Source: Corydoras sp. C115 (taxonomy: Eukaryota; Chordata; Actinopteri; Siluriformes; Callichthyidae). Taken from it: 64,000 nucleotides of DNA. The DNA lies in contig JAFMOC010000021.1 of NCBI GenBank assembly GCA_019802505.1, positions 4,320,501-4,384,500 of the forward strand, in the 5' to 3' direction. Below, piece by piece: positions 1 through 21,060 of this stretch (position 1 is the stretch's first letter; every line of letters starts with the position of its first letter). The notes under the pieces are model-generated. The model searched no databases. It worked only from the letters and a program-made list of their open reading frames with translations, and had not been told where the DNA came from. The translations under genes and the position numbers were made by a program.

Positions 1-305
1 ACACACACACGGTGGTTTAGTTGTTAGCACGTTCGCCTCTCAGCACTAGGTATTCCCGGTTCGAATCCCAGTCTGGTTAGAGTGTCCATGTTCTCCCCGT
101 GTCCGCGTTTCCTCCGGGTTCTCCGGTTTCCTCCCACAGTCCAAAAACATGGCTCAAGGTGAATTCTCCAAATTTCTCCATATAGAGTGTGTTTGTGTAA
201 GTGAGTGTGTATCTGCCCAGCACCCAAAACGTTCTCCTCTGGATGGGCATAGAAACCACCCCCACGACCCTAGTAGAGGAAAAAACGGAAGATGGATGGA
301 TAGAT
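1..305 (+). mobile_element. SINE copy (DANA/Mermaid-like), head at window edge
   Basis: tRNA-derived head GGTTTAGTTGTTAGCACG with box-B-like GGTTCGAATCC at 59-69, then the V-SINE core (TTTCCTCCGGGTTCTCC) and tail GATGGATGGATAGATGG. It is preceded by (CA)n that continues off the window. Confidence 0.8.
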
Positions 306-697
306 GGATTTATATATCCTGTTAGAGCAGTACATTCCAGGTTGCAGAGGTGATCAGTCTCCTGATTTAGTACTTTGAAGAGGCAAATTTAGCTTTAATT
401 ACAGCCATCAGTTCTTAGTTTACCTTCCTCTTGAAGGGATATTTATTTCTTGTATCTCCTCCACCTCAGTGCTCTGGAAAGAAATCCGCTTCATAACAGC
501 TGGATGGACTACTGCCTAGTGTGCTGTCGGCGGAAACGCCATAATATAAACTAAAAACCTTCTTTGCCACCTTTTTTTCACATCTCTGAAGTTTAGCCTG
601 CCTTCCCTTCCTTAGTGGTCTACTTTTTAAACTTTGTTTTTGTTGCATTGAGCATTGAGATTATAATAAATATGATCACGTATCCTGAAAGTTCATA

Positions 698-1084
698 CAT
701 TCATTCATTCATTCATTATCTCCCACTTTATCCTATATTAGGGTCGCGGTGGTGTTCCCCATGCCCTTCCAGGGGAGAACATCTCGGGCACTGGGCAGAT
801 ACACCCAGGACAGGGCACAAATCCATCGCTGGGCACACACTCACTCACTCACACATACACACTCTATTTGGGGCAATTTTGAGAATTCAATTCAATTCAA
901 TTCAATTGAATAATCCATGTTTTTGGACTGTGGGAGGAAACCGGAGAACCCGGAGGAAACCCACGCAGACACGGGGAGAACATGGAAACTCCACCCAGAT
1001 GGGCGGAGATTCGGGTGGAGATTCGAACCGGGAATCCCTAGCGCTAAGAGGCGAACGTGCTAACCACTAAGCCACCGTGCCGCC
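698..1084 (-). mobile_element. SINE copy with 12-bp target site duplication
   Basis: Full-length element read in reverse: tail ATTCATTC repeats, core, then box B (complement GATTCGAACCGG) and head ending CCGTGCCGCC. Flanked by TGAAAGTTCATA at 686-697 and 1085-1096, a direct mark of retrotransposition. Confidence 0.85.
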
Positions 1085-1394
1085 TGAAAGTTCATATTTA
1101 TGGCAATTATAATGCAGTGGCATAGGGATAGAATGGTGAATGTCTTAAGAGTCTCAGAATCCTGATCTAAATCTTCTAGATAACCTATGAACAGATTTAA
1201 ATGAGTAGTACATTGCTGGTCACCTGACAATTTGACTGGAATGATTTCACAAAAATAATAAACCCATACTGTATTTTCTAATCTAGATGTGCAAATATGG
1301 TAGAGACAACTGAAATAAGACTGATGACTTTAATGAAAAAGGTGCCTTTGAAAAGCAATAAATATCAAATCTGATCACTTTACCAATCTTATTA

Positions 1395-1505
1395 TTTTTT
1401 CATTTGTAACTACATTAACATTTAGTCATTTACCAGATGCCTTTGTCCAAAGCAACTTACAAATGAGAGAACACCACAAGTCAGTACTTGCAGAATGAAC
1501 AGCTA
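1395..1505. repeat. Short unclassified repeat remnant
   Basis: The phrase ACCAGATGCCTTTGTCCAAA then GCAACTTACAAATGAGAG resembles a very common teleost interspersed repeat tail. Family not assigned. Confidence 0.35.
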
Positions 1506-1727
1506 CACTGAAGAATTATCAAACCTGATCATTATCCAATCACGCCCCGTTTTTACATATACATTTTTTTTCTTATATCAAGTGTTTGTGGAAGAGATGC
1601 ATTTTGGTTGTTTTTGTAAAGATGCTAAGTGACTCCGCCTTACGGACAGAGTTGGGAAGATCTGACTTCTAACATCAAACTAAATGTTGTAAAATAAAAT
1701 GTGCAAATATTATATATATTTTTTTTA

Positions 1728-1818
1728 TTCATTCTTCATTCATTATCTTCCGCTTTATCCAATATTAGGGTCGCGGTGCTGAGAGGCGAAGTGCTAACCA
1801 CTAAGCCACTGTGCCACC
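1728..1818 (-). mobile_element. SINE copy with large internal deletion
   Basis: The tail-side end (ATTCATTATCTTCCGCTTTA through AGGGTCGCGGTG) is joined directly to the head-side end (CTGAGAGGCGAAGTGCTAAC through GTGCCACCC). Box B and the core are gone, leaving about 90 of the usual 350 bp. Confidence 0.75.
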
Positions 1819-2036
1819 CATATTTTTATTTTTTTTTAATTCAGAGAAATGTATTTAATAGTGCAGCACAGTGCTATTGCATCACAGCAAGAAAGTCTCA
1901 TTTAGGATATACATAGGTCCTTTTTATGTGGAGTGTACCTGAGTAATTTTGCCAGAGCATAATTCTATAATTTTTGACAAAGAACAGTACAATGTTGCAT
2001 TTCTATAAATAAATAAATGAATGAACAAGTACTTAC

Positions 2037-11991
<9,955 letters not shown>

Positions 11992-12254
11992 GCTGAATGA
12001 CAAACACGCTGACGAAATTCGTTTTAAAACATTCCCGTCGTCTACGAACGAAGCTCACAAAACGCGCGCCACGGTACTTTTATTAATTTATTCGGAGTAA
12101 ATACAAAAAAAAACTCTGGCTGTTTTTACAAAAAAAAAAAGAAAGAAAGAAAAAAGTTCTGAGGGGTTTCTATAGTCTTCAGAAGAGTCACTGTCTGTGA
12201 TTTGTGATTTGGATTTGAGCTACGCCCATCAAAGTGCAAGCGACCGAGCGCAAG

Positions 12255-12262
12255 TGACGTCA
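12255..12262. promoter_or_regulatory. Palindromic CRE site upstream of robo4
   Basis: A perfect TGACGTCA, the CREB/ATF consensus, about 265 bp upstream of the robo4 start codon, in a short CpG-containing patch (12,000-12,265). It marks the probable proximal promoter. No TATA box was identified at a suitable distance. Confidence 0.45.
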
Positions 12263-12718
12263 CAGAGAAACTCCTTTACCCACATCATTAGATCACAAAA
12301 TCTACACCTTTTAAATATTACTAATATAGAAACATATATCATAAAAGAATTAACAACTTTGTACTTACGCAAAATAAAATATATGATATTAATAAATAAA
12401 ATAATGTGAAATAAATCTGAACAGATCATTTTCTATATGGATCTTTCTATATATTTTTATATCAAGCTGTATCATCATGACAGTATTCAGTTCTTGATGT
12501 TTGTTATGTCCTTTCTATTTTTTTCATCCATATTTTTTTCTGAATTTAAAATGTTGTATTACATTACAAATTAGTTTGTTTACAACTTAATCCACGACTA
12601 TTTACTTTCCAGATTCTTAAGCACAGTCCTGAGGTAAACAAGGCTGTATTCATTTAAATTGTTGGTTATACAGATCTCATCACCTGTAATGCCGTGATGA
12701 CCCCTTGGTTTCTGGTAG

Positions 12719-12721
<3 letters not shown>

Positions 12722-12763
<42 letters not shown>
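12722..12763. repeat. (TG)n microsatellite
   Basis: Pure TG dinucleotides, about 21 units. Confidence 0.95.
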
Positions 12764-12764
<1 letters not shown>

Positions 12765-12967
12765 CCCATTTTGGGGGAAAAAGACAGCTGCACACTTCAC
12801 TTCAGAAACAGGAAAACAACTAAGTCTCTCAGCACCAAAACAATTCATGGAAATGCCTTTGGTTCCCAGTGCAATGATATAGCCCAGATCAGTCATATTA
12901 CAAAAATGCATAAGTTTGTGAAAAATGTAGCCTTAATGACACTAATACTTTCAATGAATAAAACATC

Positions 12968-13002
<35 letters not shown>
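12968..13002. repeat. (AAT)n microsatellite
   Basis: Pure AAT trinucleotides, about 12 units. Confidence 0.95.
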
Positions 13003-13003
<1 letters not shown>

Positions 13004-13589
13004 CAATCACCAACATCATACTTATGTTATTTTCAAGACCATGAGAAATAACTGCCACACATACTAGAAACCCTCATAAACAAAGTTGCCACCACAGCTT
13101 TAATCCCACATAAATTTTATTATGAAAACTGTTTTATAAAATAAACTTTTTGATCACCAACAGAGTGTGCCTACAGGTTTTAATTGGTTACACTTGGACC
13201 ACTTTAATTTGTAGATGATTATGTCCCATCCCATAAGCAGTGTCCAGAACACACTGATGAAAGACTATTTGATGACTAATACACTTTGCATCAACAGGTG
13301 AGCTACTGTCCCTGATTTCACATCAGTGAACAACTAAAATAAGGCAAAAAATTAAAAGTATAAAATGCTAACCTAAAAAGCAAAATACATATCAGAGGTA
13401 AGCCATGGCTTTTTGAAAGCACAAAAAGGTAATTAAACTCTGAAGTTTAAGACAATCAGTGTCACTACTTTTGCTGATTAGTTACAAACACTCTGATTCT
13501 ATATAAATAGTTGAAAAATAATGTATTACAAAAACATTCAGAGCAGGATTTGGACAGTATTCCACTTCAACATATTGCACATTACTATC

Positions 13590-13895
13590 ACAATGGCTAG
13601 AAGAAGACATGCAACTAAAGAAGAATAAAGAAGTATAACCCTCAATAGAATAGGTCTGCCCTATAGAGAAACTATATAGACAGTAAATGTGTCAGTACAG
13701 TTTCCTATAGCAACAAAAAACAATTGGAAGAGATCTAGCAGACCAAAGTCCATAACCATAATGGAAGACAAGTCAAAAGTGTGCATAATCAGTGACGTAC
13801 AGCAGGATGTACTTCATAAGTTGAGAAGCAGTAAGAAAGCCACTGCTGAGACTGCAAAAGACTTCCCCAGTAACAGGTTGAATGCCTTTTAACCT
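13590..13895 (+). pseudogene. Tc1-like transposase N-terminal remnant
   Basis: Plus-strand translation with interruptions gives MARRRHATKEE, then GLPYRETI, TVNVSVQF and SSRPKSITIMEDK. This resembles the helix-turn-helix and GRP(K/R) linker of Tc1-like transposases (pattern: G-YREIA, V-VSVSTV, RPGRPR, EDK). Stops in frame and no DDE region: a dead fragment. Confidence 0.5.
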
Positions 13896-14185
13896 GAAGG
13901 TCATGTCTTCTGTCACTATATCAGTCTTTTTTTCAAATGTATTACACTTTTTAGTTACACACAGGTGAACTGCTTTTTTATTTGCTGGTTTTTTTTTTTC
14001 AATGATCATATGCTGAAGTAAAGGTCAAATTTTTACTCCTCAGTGTCGATGCTACACTAAGAATAATCCTTTATTTAAAACTTTCTAGTCACCAGCATCC
14101 TGCAGGATGCCTCTTGTGTACATTGAGAATGACTAATATAATTTAATTGCAATATAACATAATTATAATTTATACAAGTAAACTA

Positions 14186-14450
14186 CTGGCACTGTGGTTT
14201 AGTGGTTAGCATGCTCATCTCTCAGTGCTGGAGATCCAGGGTGGAATCCCAATCTGGGAAAAGTTTCCATGTTCTCCCCGTGTTTTTGTGGGTTTCCTCC
14301 CACAGTCCAAAAATATGGAGTCAAGGTAAATGCTCTATGCCCCATATAGAGTGTGTTTGTGTGTGTCTGTGTGAGTGAGTGTGTCCAGTGATAGATTGGT
14401 GCCCTGTCCTGGGTGTATCTGCCCAATGCCCAAAACATTCTCGCCTGGAT
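14186..14450 (+). mobile_element. Diverged SINE copy
   Basis: Head GGCACTGTGGTTTAGTGGTT and core TTTCCTCCCACAGTCCAAAA are clear, then TATCTGCCCAATGCCCAAAA. Box B is mutated (GGTGGAATCCC) and the tail is lost after 14450. Confidence 0.75.
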
Positions 14451-15496
14451 TTGTTTGTATTAAATACAGCAATAGTAGTATAATAAAGTGTGTTTATTCA
14501 ATGCTTATCATAAAGTATTTTGTCCAATAACTCTCTAATAATACCAAAATATATTTTTATTATTTAGTGACATTGTTACAAGCTATGAAGCGTGAAAGCA
14601 GCCTACATAAACTAACCTCATGATGGCAGTAAGCACACAGCAAGTAAGTGCAGCTGTCCTTGCGGCAGCAAAAGATGAATGCTAATTAACAAACATACAC
14701 CTACAATAAATATACATGCAGTAGCAAAAACTAGGGAAAGAAAGTACATGAAAAGGGAACAGAAATTTAAATACCGGAAGGACTGAGGCACATCTAAGCA
14801 CTAAAGATTCAAAATAGACAGAGATGGCAAATGAAAAATGTATGTGACTAGAAAATACAGGGGGTAGATAAACATAATTAACTAAGTAATTAACTGAGGT
14901 GACTGCAATAGTTTAAAATTAACAGAGAACAGAGAAATAGTTACTTCTGACTCATGGTAACAAATAGATAGCGTCTCACCATTCCATCCTTTCTACTGGG
15001 TCTTCAAACATCGTAATGGCTCATTCATTATTTCTTTGTATACATTTCATTGTACCCATCTATCTTGTTGCTTGCAAGCTTATTTCATTATTACCTTTAA
15101 CTCTTGTTAAGATTTATAATGACTTTTTTTCTAATTTGTTTTGTTTTAAATTAATCCAAAGTAAGAGTGCTTCTCTTTTGTTTTTTGGGCTTTTAGTAAA
15201 AGATAAGTTTTGATTTGGTTCAGGATCCAAAAGGATTGTTTGTTTTCTTAGTCGTCCATCATATACAAACATCTTCTCCAACAACAAAGCTCAAAGGCAT
15301 CAGTATTCCGTCTGTCCTACTTTTTATCTCCTAGCATTCACATCCTTGATAGAAAAGACCATAGTTTGGGCACTTCTCTTCTTTGTTAGTAAAGACACAT
15401 TACATTTTTAGTTCATTTATCCTTGCTCTGACAAATGTTTGTTTGTGACTTAGTTCCTGCCTGTTGGGATTTTAGTTTCACAGTTTAAAAAATATT

Positions 15497-15502
15497 TTTA
15501 TT
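15497..15502 (-). terminator. Poly-A signal AATAAA for the small secreted candidate
   Basis: Minus-strand AATAAA about 135 nt beyond the TAA at 15638-15636, a normal distance for a vertebrate 3' UTR. Such hexamers are common by chance in DNA this AT-rich. Confidence 0.4.
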
Positions 15503-15635
15503 GTGTAAAATGTTAATGATTTTAATTTTGTATTCTAAAAATCTATTAGCATAGTGTTTAGCTATGTACTTAAATCTGTGCCAAGTGTATCTAGATCCTG
15601 GGAACAAGACAAGACAAACAATGTCAGAATTGTAG

Positions 15636-16165
15636 TTAATGCTCTTTTGAGGAAGACCTCAATGAAGCAGTCTTTATTGAGCTGCCTTCTGTGGGTTTGA
15701 AAAAGTTTACTAATAGATCATGGCCTTGATGACCTGTAAATAAAGCAGAATAGAGAAAAAAGAAGAGGACTAACAATAAATAGATGCAATCAAATAGACT
15801 GCTGAATGTTTTGTTTATTTTTTGCATAGAAATCCAAAGAATGAAAAAAAATAATGTACTATTTCATGTCTTAGACAAAAATCTTTACTTTGATATATAT
15901 CTAATCAACAAAAAAAGATAAATAAATAGAGTTTGTAGGAAAACAAACTTTCACCAGGTTAAACTTTAAATAAATTACTTTTAATCATTAAATACACACT
16001 TATTTACATGTAATAAGTGATTATATAGGAAAATAAATGTTGTGTTTGTACTCACAGACCTATAGTCTGAATAGATCAGTGTTATAAATGTTTATCTAAA
16101 GTTTTTGTATTTACATTTATGTACTATATGTTATTAATGTGTAATCTGCACTATCTTCCTTAATG

Positions 16166-16224
<59 letters not shown>

Positions 16225-16539
16225 TGAAATAATAAATATTGTTATTATTATGAAATACAGTGTGAAATTCAATACAAGACTTTCTCTATATTATGTATTT
16301 TACAGCTGCTTCCAATTAATATTTTATAATAAATCAGAAAGTAACATGCTAACTGTTATTGTCAAATGAGCTTTTTTTTCCAAATAAATCTTGATAGCAT
16401 TTCAGTAACATTGTATGCAGTAATTCACAAAGGGGAGACATAAACTGCTATGAAAAGAGTTGAACAAGTTACATATAGCCTCTCAAACATTAATATTTTT
16501 ATTCATCATTCCGGGAACATCATTACGGGAACACAATAT

Positions 16540-16618
<79 letters not shown>

Positions 16619-17078
16619 CATATATATATAGCATAATAAAATCCACAAATCACCATTTTACTATGATGAATAAAATGAACGTGTTGCAAAAGAATGTAAT
16701 TTAAACAATAAATGTGTGGGCAATATGAACATAAACAAAATGACAACATACATAAAATAACATCAAAATTCACATTTAAGTAAGCCTGAAAAAACTATTT
16801 TATTATTATTATTATTATATAAAAAAATTTATAAATAATTAATTAATAAATAAAGCTGAAGCAAACTCAAATTTACCTTTCCTGCGATGAGCTTTATGTC
16901 GATGTGGTAGATGCATGTGTGGCTGGCGATGAATTCCCTTGCCCGCTACCTTTTTAGAATCTGAAGCATCTTGCAGTTGTCCTTCAGGTAAACAAGTGCA
17001 ATGACACCTGCAGCGACTCATTACCTTTGCCCAGGTGCACAGAAACACCAACCAAAGTAGCCATGATGAGATCTGCAT
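15636..17078 (-). CDS. Candidate small secreted Cys/His-rich protein (two exons)
   Basis: Not recognised as any known family. Exon 1 (17078-16877) starts at ATG with A at -3 and encodes MQISSWLLWLVFLCTW, a signal-peptide-like start. It goes on to an alternating-cysteine motif CRCHCTC (residues 23-29), a dibasic KK at 42-43 and a His/Arg-rich stretch (50-72; for example HMHLPHRHKAHRRK). Its donor is AAAG|GTAAAT, phase 1. Exon 2 (15733-15636) has a good acceptor, CTGCTTTATTTACAG, in the matching phase, and ends GHQGHDLLVNFFKP...SSSKEH-stop: 99 residues in all. An AATAAA lies at 15502-15497, about 135 nt past the stop. What is seen is open frame, splice sites in phase and a poly-A signal. That the product is secreted and real is inference. 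It could instead be a chance join or part of a longer gene. Confidence 0.5.
16165..16220. repeat. (AAT)n microsatellite
   Basis: Pure AAT/ATA tract in the intron of the small minus-strand candidate gene. Confidence 0.95.
16541..16630. repeat. (CA)/(TA)n microsatellite
   Basis: CACACA followed by a long (TA)n to 16615, then CATACA and a few more TA units. In the intron of the small minus-strand candidate gene. Confidence 0.95.
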
Positions 17079-17404
17079 GATCACATGGAAAACTTCTCTT
17101 GAATGTTGTCCTGCTTGTCTCCTCCAGTGGCATAAAATGCACAATTTGTTTTACTTAGTGTGGTTTGCCAGTATTGGGTATGGCTAGTCCAAACATGCCC
17201 TGGCCACTATTAGTTATCTGTGAATTGTTATAAGGATTTTTTCCTCTACATTCCACTGGTGCTTTGTGTTCATTTTCCCTCCCTCATTCTCTCTCTTTAT
17301 ATATTTATATATCCCTCCCTCTCTCTTTTTTCTTTTGCCTCTCTGTTCTGTGTTGGGAAAAAAGTTGAATGAAACAATGATTGAAAAACAAGTTTGAGAC
17401 CCCA

Positions 17405-18330
17405 TGCTGTGTGTGAGAGAAGGAGAGGGATGGGGTGCTGTCTCCTCCAACAACATCTGTGTCATTCGTTCTGCACAACCCACCGACATACAACAAGGCT
17501 GGGACAGGGGGCCAAGAGGGTATAGGAGGCAGTATATAAGAGGCGAGGTATGGGATGCAAAGAAGAGGATGGGAACAAGGAGGATCCATTTCATTAATCA
17601 AGTGTCTACAAGTTAACTTATCAAATCAATAAACAAGATGCATAATGCCAACCCTGCCATTCATTTTCTCTTGGATTTTCCAGTTTCTTTTAGTTAAAGC
17701 TTTAAAAAGGAGTCAAACAAAGTGACTTTTTCCAATAGCTTTAGCTGCATGTTTGTCATGCATGGACCTGACATTTTTTTAAAGTGTATATAGTATCTAC
17801 ATTTTTGGCTTTCTATGTAATTCATGCAATTATCTTTTGAAAAGCAATGAAATGTTGGAATATTTAGCATTTTTAAACAGAGGTTTTTTGAGCAAGTAAG
17901 CATTGTTTCATTTTTACCCCAAACATATCAATTAATCTGACAGCATGTCTGCTTTAGCATTTGACTGCTGGGGGGATGGACGGGAGATAAAAGGCACAAA
18001 AGACAATTTTTTTTCCAGCCACCCCCACTTGTGGCATAACAGTTTGGGAAGTGTTTGCCCTGGGCTCATAGAGCCAGCAGAAATTTGTTCTTGCCTGTTC
18101 ACACAGTATGGGGCTCAAACATCATTGTGGCTGAGTGGTCAGAATCAAACAGGAGGGGAGAAAGCGATTAGTCTCATAAAGACAAACCCAGTGTCACTCT
18201 CTCCAGGCCTGCTGATTCACTTCACACTAAACATAAGGACCACGCTGAGCCGACAGGCCTGACCTGCTATGGACTTAAAACCCACAACTTCCTGACTAAT
18301 TTCAGCCTGTGGCCACACAATTGTGGTTGT
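17405..18330. promoter_or_regulatory. Candidate regulatory/conserved non-coding segment
   Basis: Two GC-richer stretches (17,405-17,600 and 17,945-18,330) with no repeat signature and no credible reading frame. The second ends with an ETS-type ACTTCCTG next to TGTGGTTGTG (RUNX-type) around 18,284-18,331. It lies 6 kb upstream of robo4 and just upstream of the small secreted candidate. Regulatory role is inference. Confidence 0.3.
17534..17541 (+). promoter_or_regulatory. TATA-like box in a GC-richer island
   Basis: TATATAAG followed by AGGCGAGG, within a 17,405-17,600 segment that is less AT-rich than its surroundings. It could serve a plus-strand transcript starting near 17,565, for which no convincing product is seen. 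Function unproven. Confidence 0.25.
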
Positions 18331-18486
18331 GAAAAATGATCTTGATCTTATAAAATATTCATACGAAATACATCAGACTTTCAGATCCAGAAAAGGTTTG
18401 ATTTGTAAGCTGTGCTTTTAGTAAATAAACAATGATATTGTAAAACAATGGTGGAAATTTCTTAGTACAGTACAGGATTTAACCAT

Positions 18487-18830
18487 TTATTCATTATCTT
18501 TTGCTTAATCCTCTACTTTTGCTAATCCTCTACTCTACTACTCTTGCAGGGGGGGTCCCCATGCCCATCCAGGGGAGAACGTTTCGGATGGTGGACAGAC
18601 ACACCCAGGACACACAAACAGACACAGAAACAAACAGACTCTGTATGGGGAAATTTGGTGCATTCAATTTACCTTGAATCTATGTTTTTGGACTGTGGGA
18701 GAAAACCGGAGAACCCGGAGGAAACCTACATTGACATGGGAAGAACATAGAAACTCCACCAAGATTGGGATTCAAAACCTGGATCCCCAGCACTGAGAGG
18801 CAAACATGCTAACCATTAAGCCACTGTGGC
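18487..18830 (-). mobile_element. SINE copy
   Basis: Tail TTATTCATTATCTTTTGCTT, core with TTGGACTGTGGGAGAAAACC, box B region diverged (GGGATTCAAAACCTGGATC), head complement GCTAACCATTAAGCCACTGT. Confidence 0.8.
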
Positions 18831-20884
18831 TTTATTATTTATTGCTTTTTAAAGTTCATTATTTATCCCTCAATTAAAGGTGAAAGTCTGTGTGTGAGTC
18901 TGTGTGTTTCCTGTACAATTCCACATTATTGCTTTAATTACCAAGACATTTGACATACTTAGTCTTCTGGATCCTGGAGTCTCACCACCTCATTGTGGTT
19001 TGAGAAGTAAAAACCAGTAATTGGTGGCCAAGAGTGATTATTGCTATTGTGTGCTGGATAAACTTATATTTTGGAGATGTAGATGATTTGGTATTTTGTG
19101 TTATTAAATAAAGTTTCTTTTTCCATACCACTTGGTGTGAATGATGCTGTAGAATAAATAAATGAATTATATTTTTCATATAACTAATTGGAAGATGAAT
19201 TTACACTCCAGACAATGTAACCTGAACATTATGTGCAATGTAGGTGCGTTCCTGAAAAAAGAGATTTCTTGGACTCATTTCCCCAAATATTACCATAAAA
19301 ACAAGAAACTAGAGAGCCTATTACTAGACAATGGTAAAAAAATTATAATTACAAATGTTTGATTGTTATTTGAATATTGTGAGAAACTAATTGTACATGT
19401 AAAACATTAAATCTAGCCTTCATTAACAAATTATATTGGATTAAGATTTTACAAACTAATCAGTCATGACCTCTGAACTATATGTGTTGTCCATATGCCA
19501 AGCTTCATGCACATCTATATGACTGGTACCAAACTCACACAGTACCAGAAGATTGAAAGTATGCAGAAAGTAACAGCTAGAAAGATGAAGAAGGGGTAAG
19601 AAAAAAATGGGAGGTGCATGTGGCTGTGACGGTACTTTGGGGCCTCATACAAAAGGAGTAATGGTGCACAACTGAGAGACTTTGTATTGCCAAAAATACA
19701 TCTGCCATTGCCTGGGTAACCCCTTCTTTCCCATTCAGAAAAACACCACTACCAAGCCTTAAAGTTTATGCAAAGGAATGCCACCTAAATAGTCTGAGCT
19801 TTTGCACTTAGACCTTGCATATTTTTGACGATTATGTAGCTATTGAAACTGCTGTTAACTTTGTCTCTATTAAGAAATGATAGTTGTCTGTATATACAGC
19901 AACATTTAAAACTGTAGCTTAATATTATATGCAGTGGTAAATTGAATACTCATATCCTTTACTTAAATAAAATTGCTTATACGTTAAAGCTCTATTACAA
20001 GTTAATTTACGGATTCATTACTAGATGTTCCACATCAAAAATATGTCTTAATTTGAAATATATACAACGTCAACGTTCTGGTAATTTATTAGTTATGACA
20101 TTAATTTGATACTGAGGCAACACAGAAACCAGATACAACTGAAGAGTTATTTGATAATAATGGAAGTACTGTAGAAGGAAAGGGGAAAAAGTTTTAAGAC
20201 TCAAACTTTTTTTTTTTTGGTGATATTGAAAATCATTCGTCATTTATAAAAATGAAACATTTCTAAGTATTTAACATCTCAAGCATTAAAAATATGTCCT
20301 AAACCCACACTGCTTTTTTTTTTTTTTTTTTTTTTTACAAACAGCACTTGATAAAAATGTTAGAAACCACTGGTTTAATGGTTCACGATGTGTTGTATTT
20401 TAACAGCCTGTTTAAATATAATTTGTTCAAAACATGTATTTATAAAGTTATTAGTAATTAAAGCTGTCAAATAAATTAAGAGTAGGAAGGGAAATGTATC
20501 TGAAGTAAGGTAGAGTGGAAGCATTAGCATTAACATTCAAATAAAGTACAAATACCAAAAGGCTCAAATACATCACCTAATTAAATGTAAAGGTAGTTTT
20601 GAACCTTCAATCTGATTTGACCATTGACAATAATGAAATTATTGACAATAATGCACACCACTGACTGCTTCACATTCATATTAATATGTGATATTCTAGA
20701 AACTAGTTACCATAGTTTTCTGGCAACTGCAAAATGTATGCTTTTATAATATAATTAATTTGTTTACAAATATTTTTACCAAAACACCATGTAGTCTAAT
20801 TTATTTATAATATTATAATGCAATTGGATTTGACCTGTTTTCTCAAACAGTTTGGGCAAGGACTTTTTTGTTTTAGTATGCCTG

Positions 20885-21060
20885 TAAGCTATTGCCGTAA
20901 GATCCATAAAAGCACAGTTGGGTAAGTCTGGCCTGAAAGAACTTGACTGGCCTGCAGAGAGACTTGACCTCAACCCCACTAAACACCTTTTGTGTGAATC
21001 AGAATGGCCCTTACATCCTACATAAGTGTCTGACTTCACAAATGCTTTCATGGATCAATG
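20885..21060 (+). pseudogene. Tc1-like transposase C-terminal remnant
   Basis: GAACTTGACTGGCCTGCAGA then GACCTCAACCCCACTAAACA is the degenerate coding sequence of the (L)DWPAQSPDLNPIEH motif around the last catalytic acid of Tc1-like transposases. It continues into GTGTCTGACTTCACAAATGC. Short dead fragment. Confidence 0.6.

Larger units (their letters stand above)
12263..15490. other. Gap between robo4 promoter and small minus-strand gene
   Basis: No exon recognised. Holds (TG)n at 12722-12763, (AAT)n at 12968-13002, a Tc1-like remnant at 13590-13895, a truncated SINE at 14186-14450, and otherwise AT-rich unique-looking DNA. Confidence 0.6.

Noticed and set aside
466..648. Minus-strand frame VFSLYYGVSADSTLGSSPSS with a donor-like GTAAAC at 423, as a further robo4 cytoplasmic exon
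   Set aside because: The frame stops before the donor, the acceptors lack a good pyrimidine tract, and no phase carries exon 13 through to the donor. The Ser-rich look alone is not enough.
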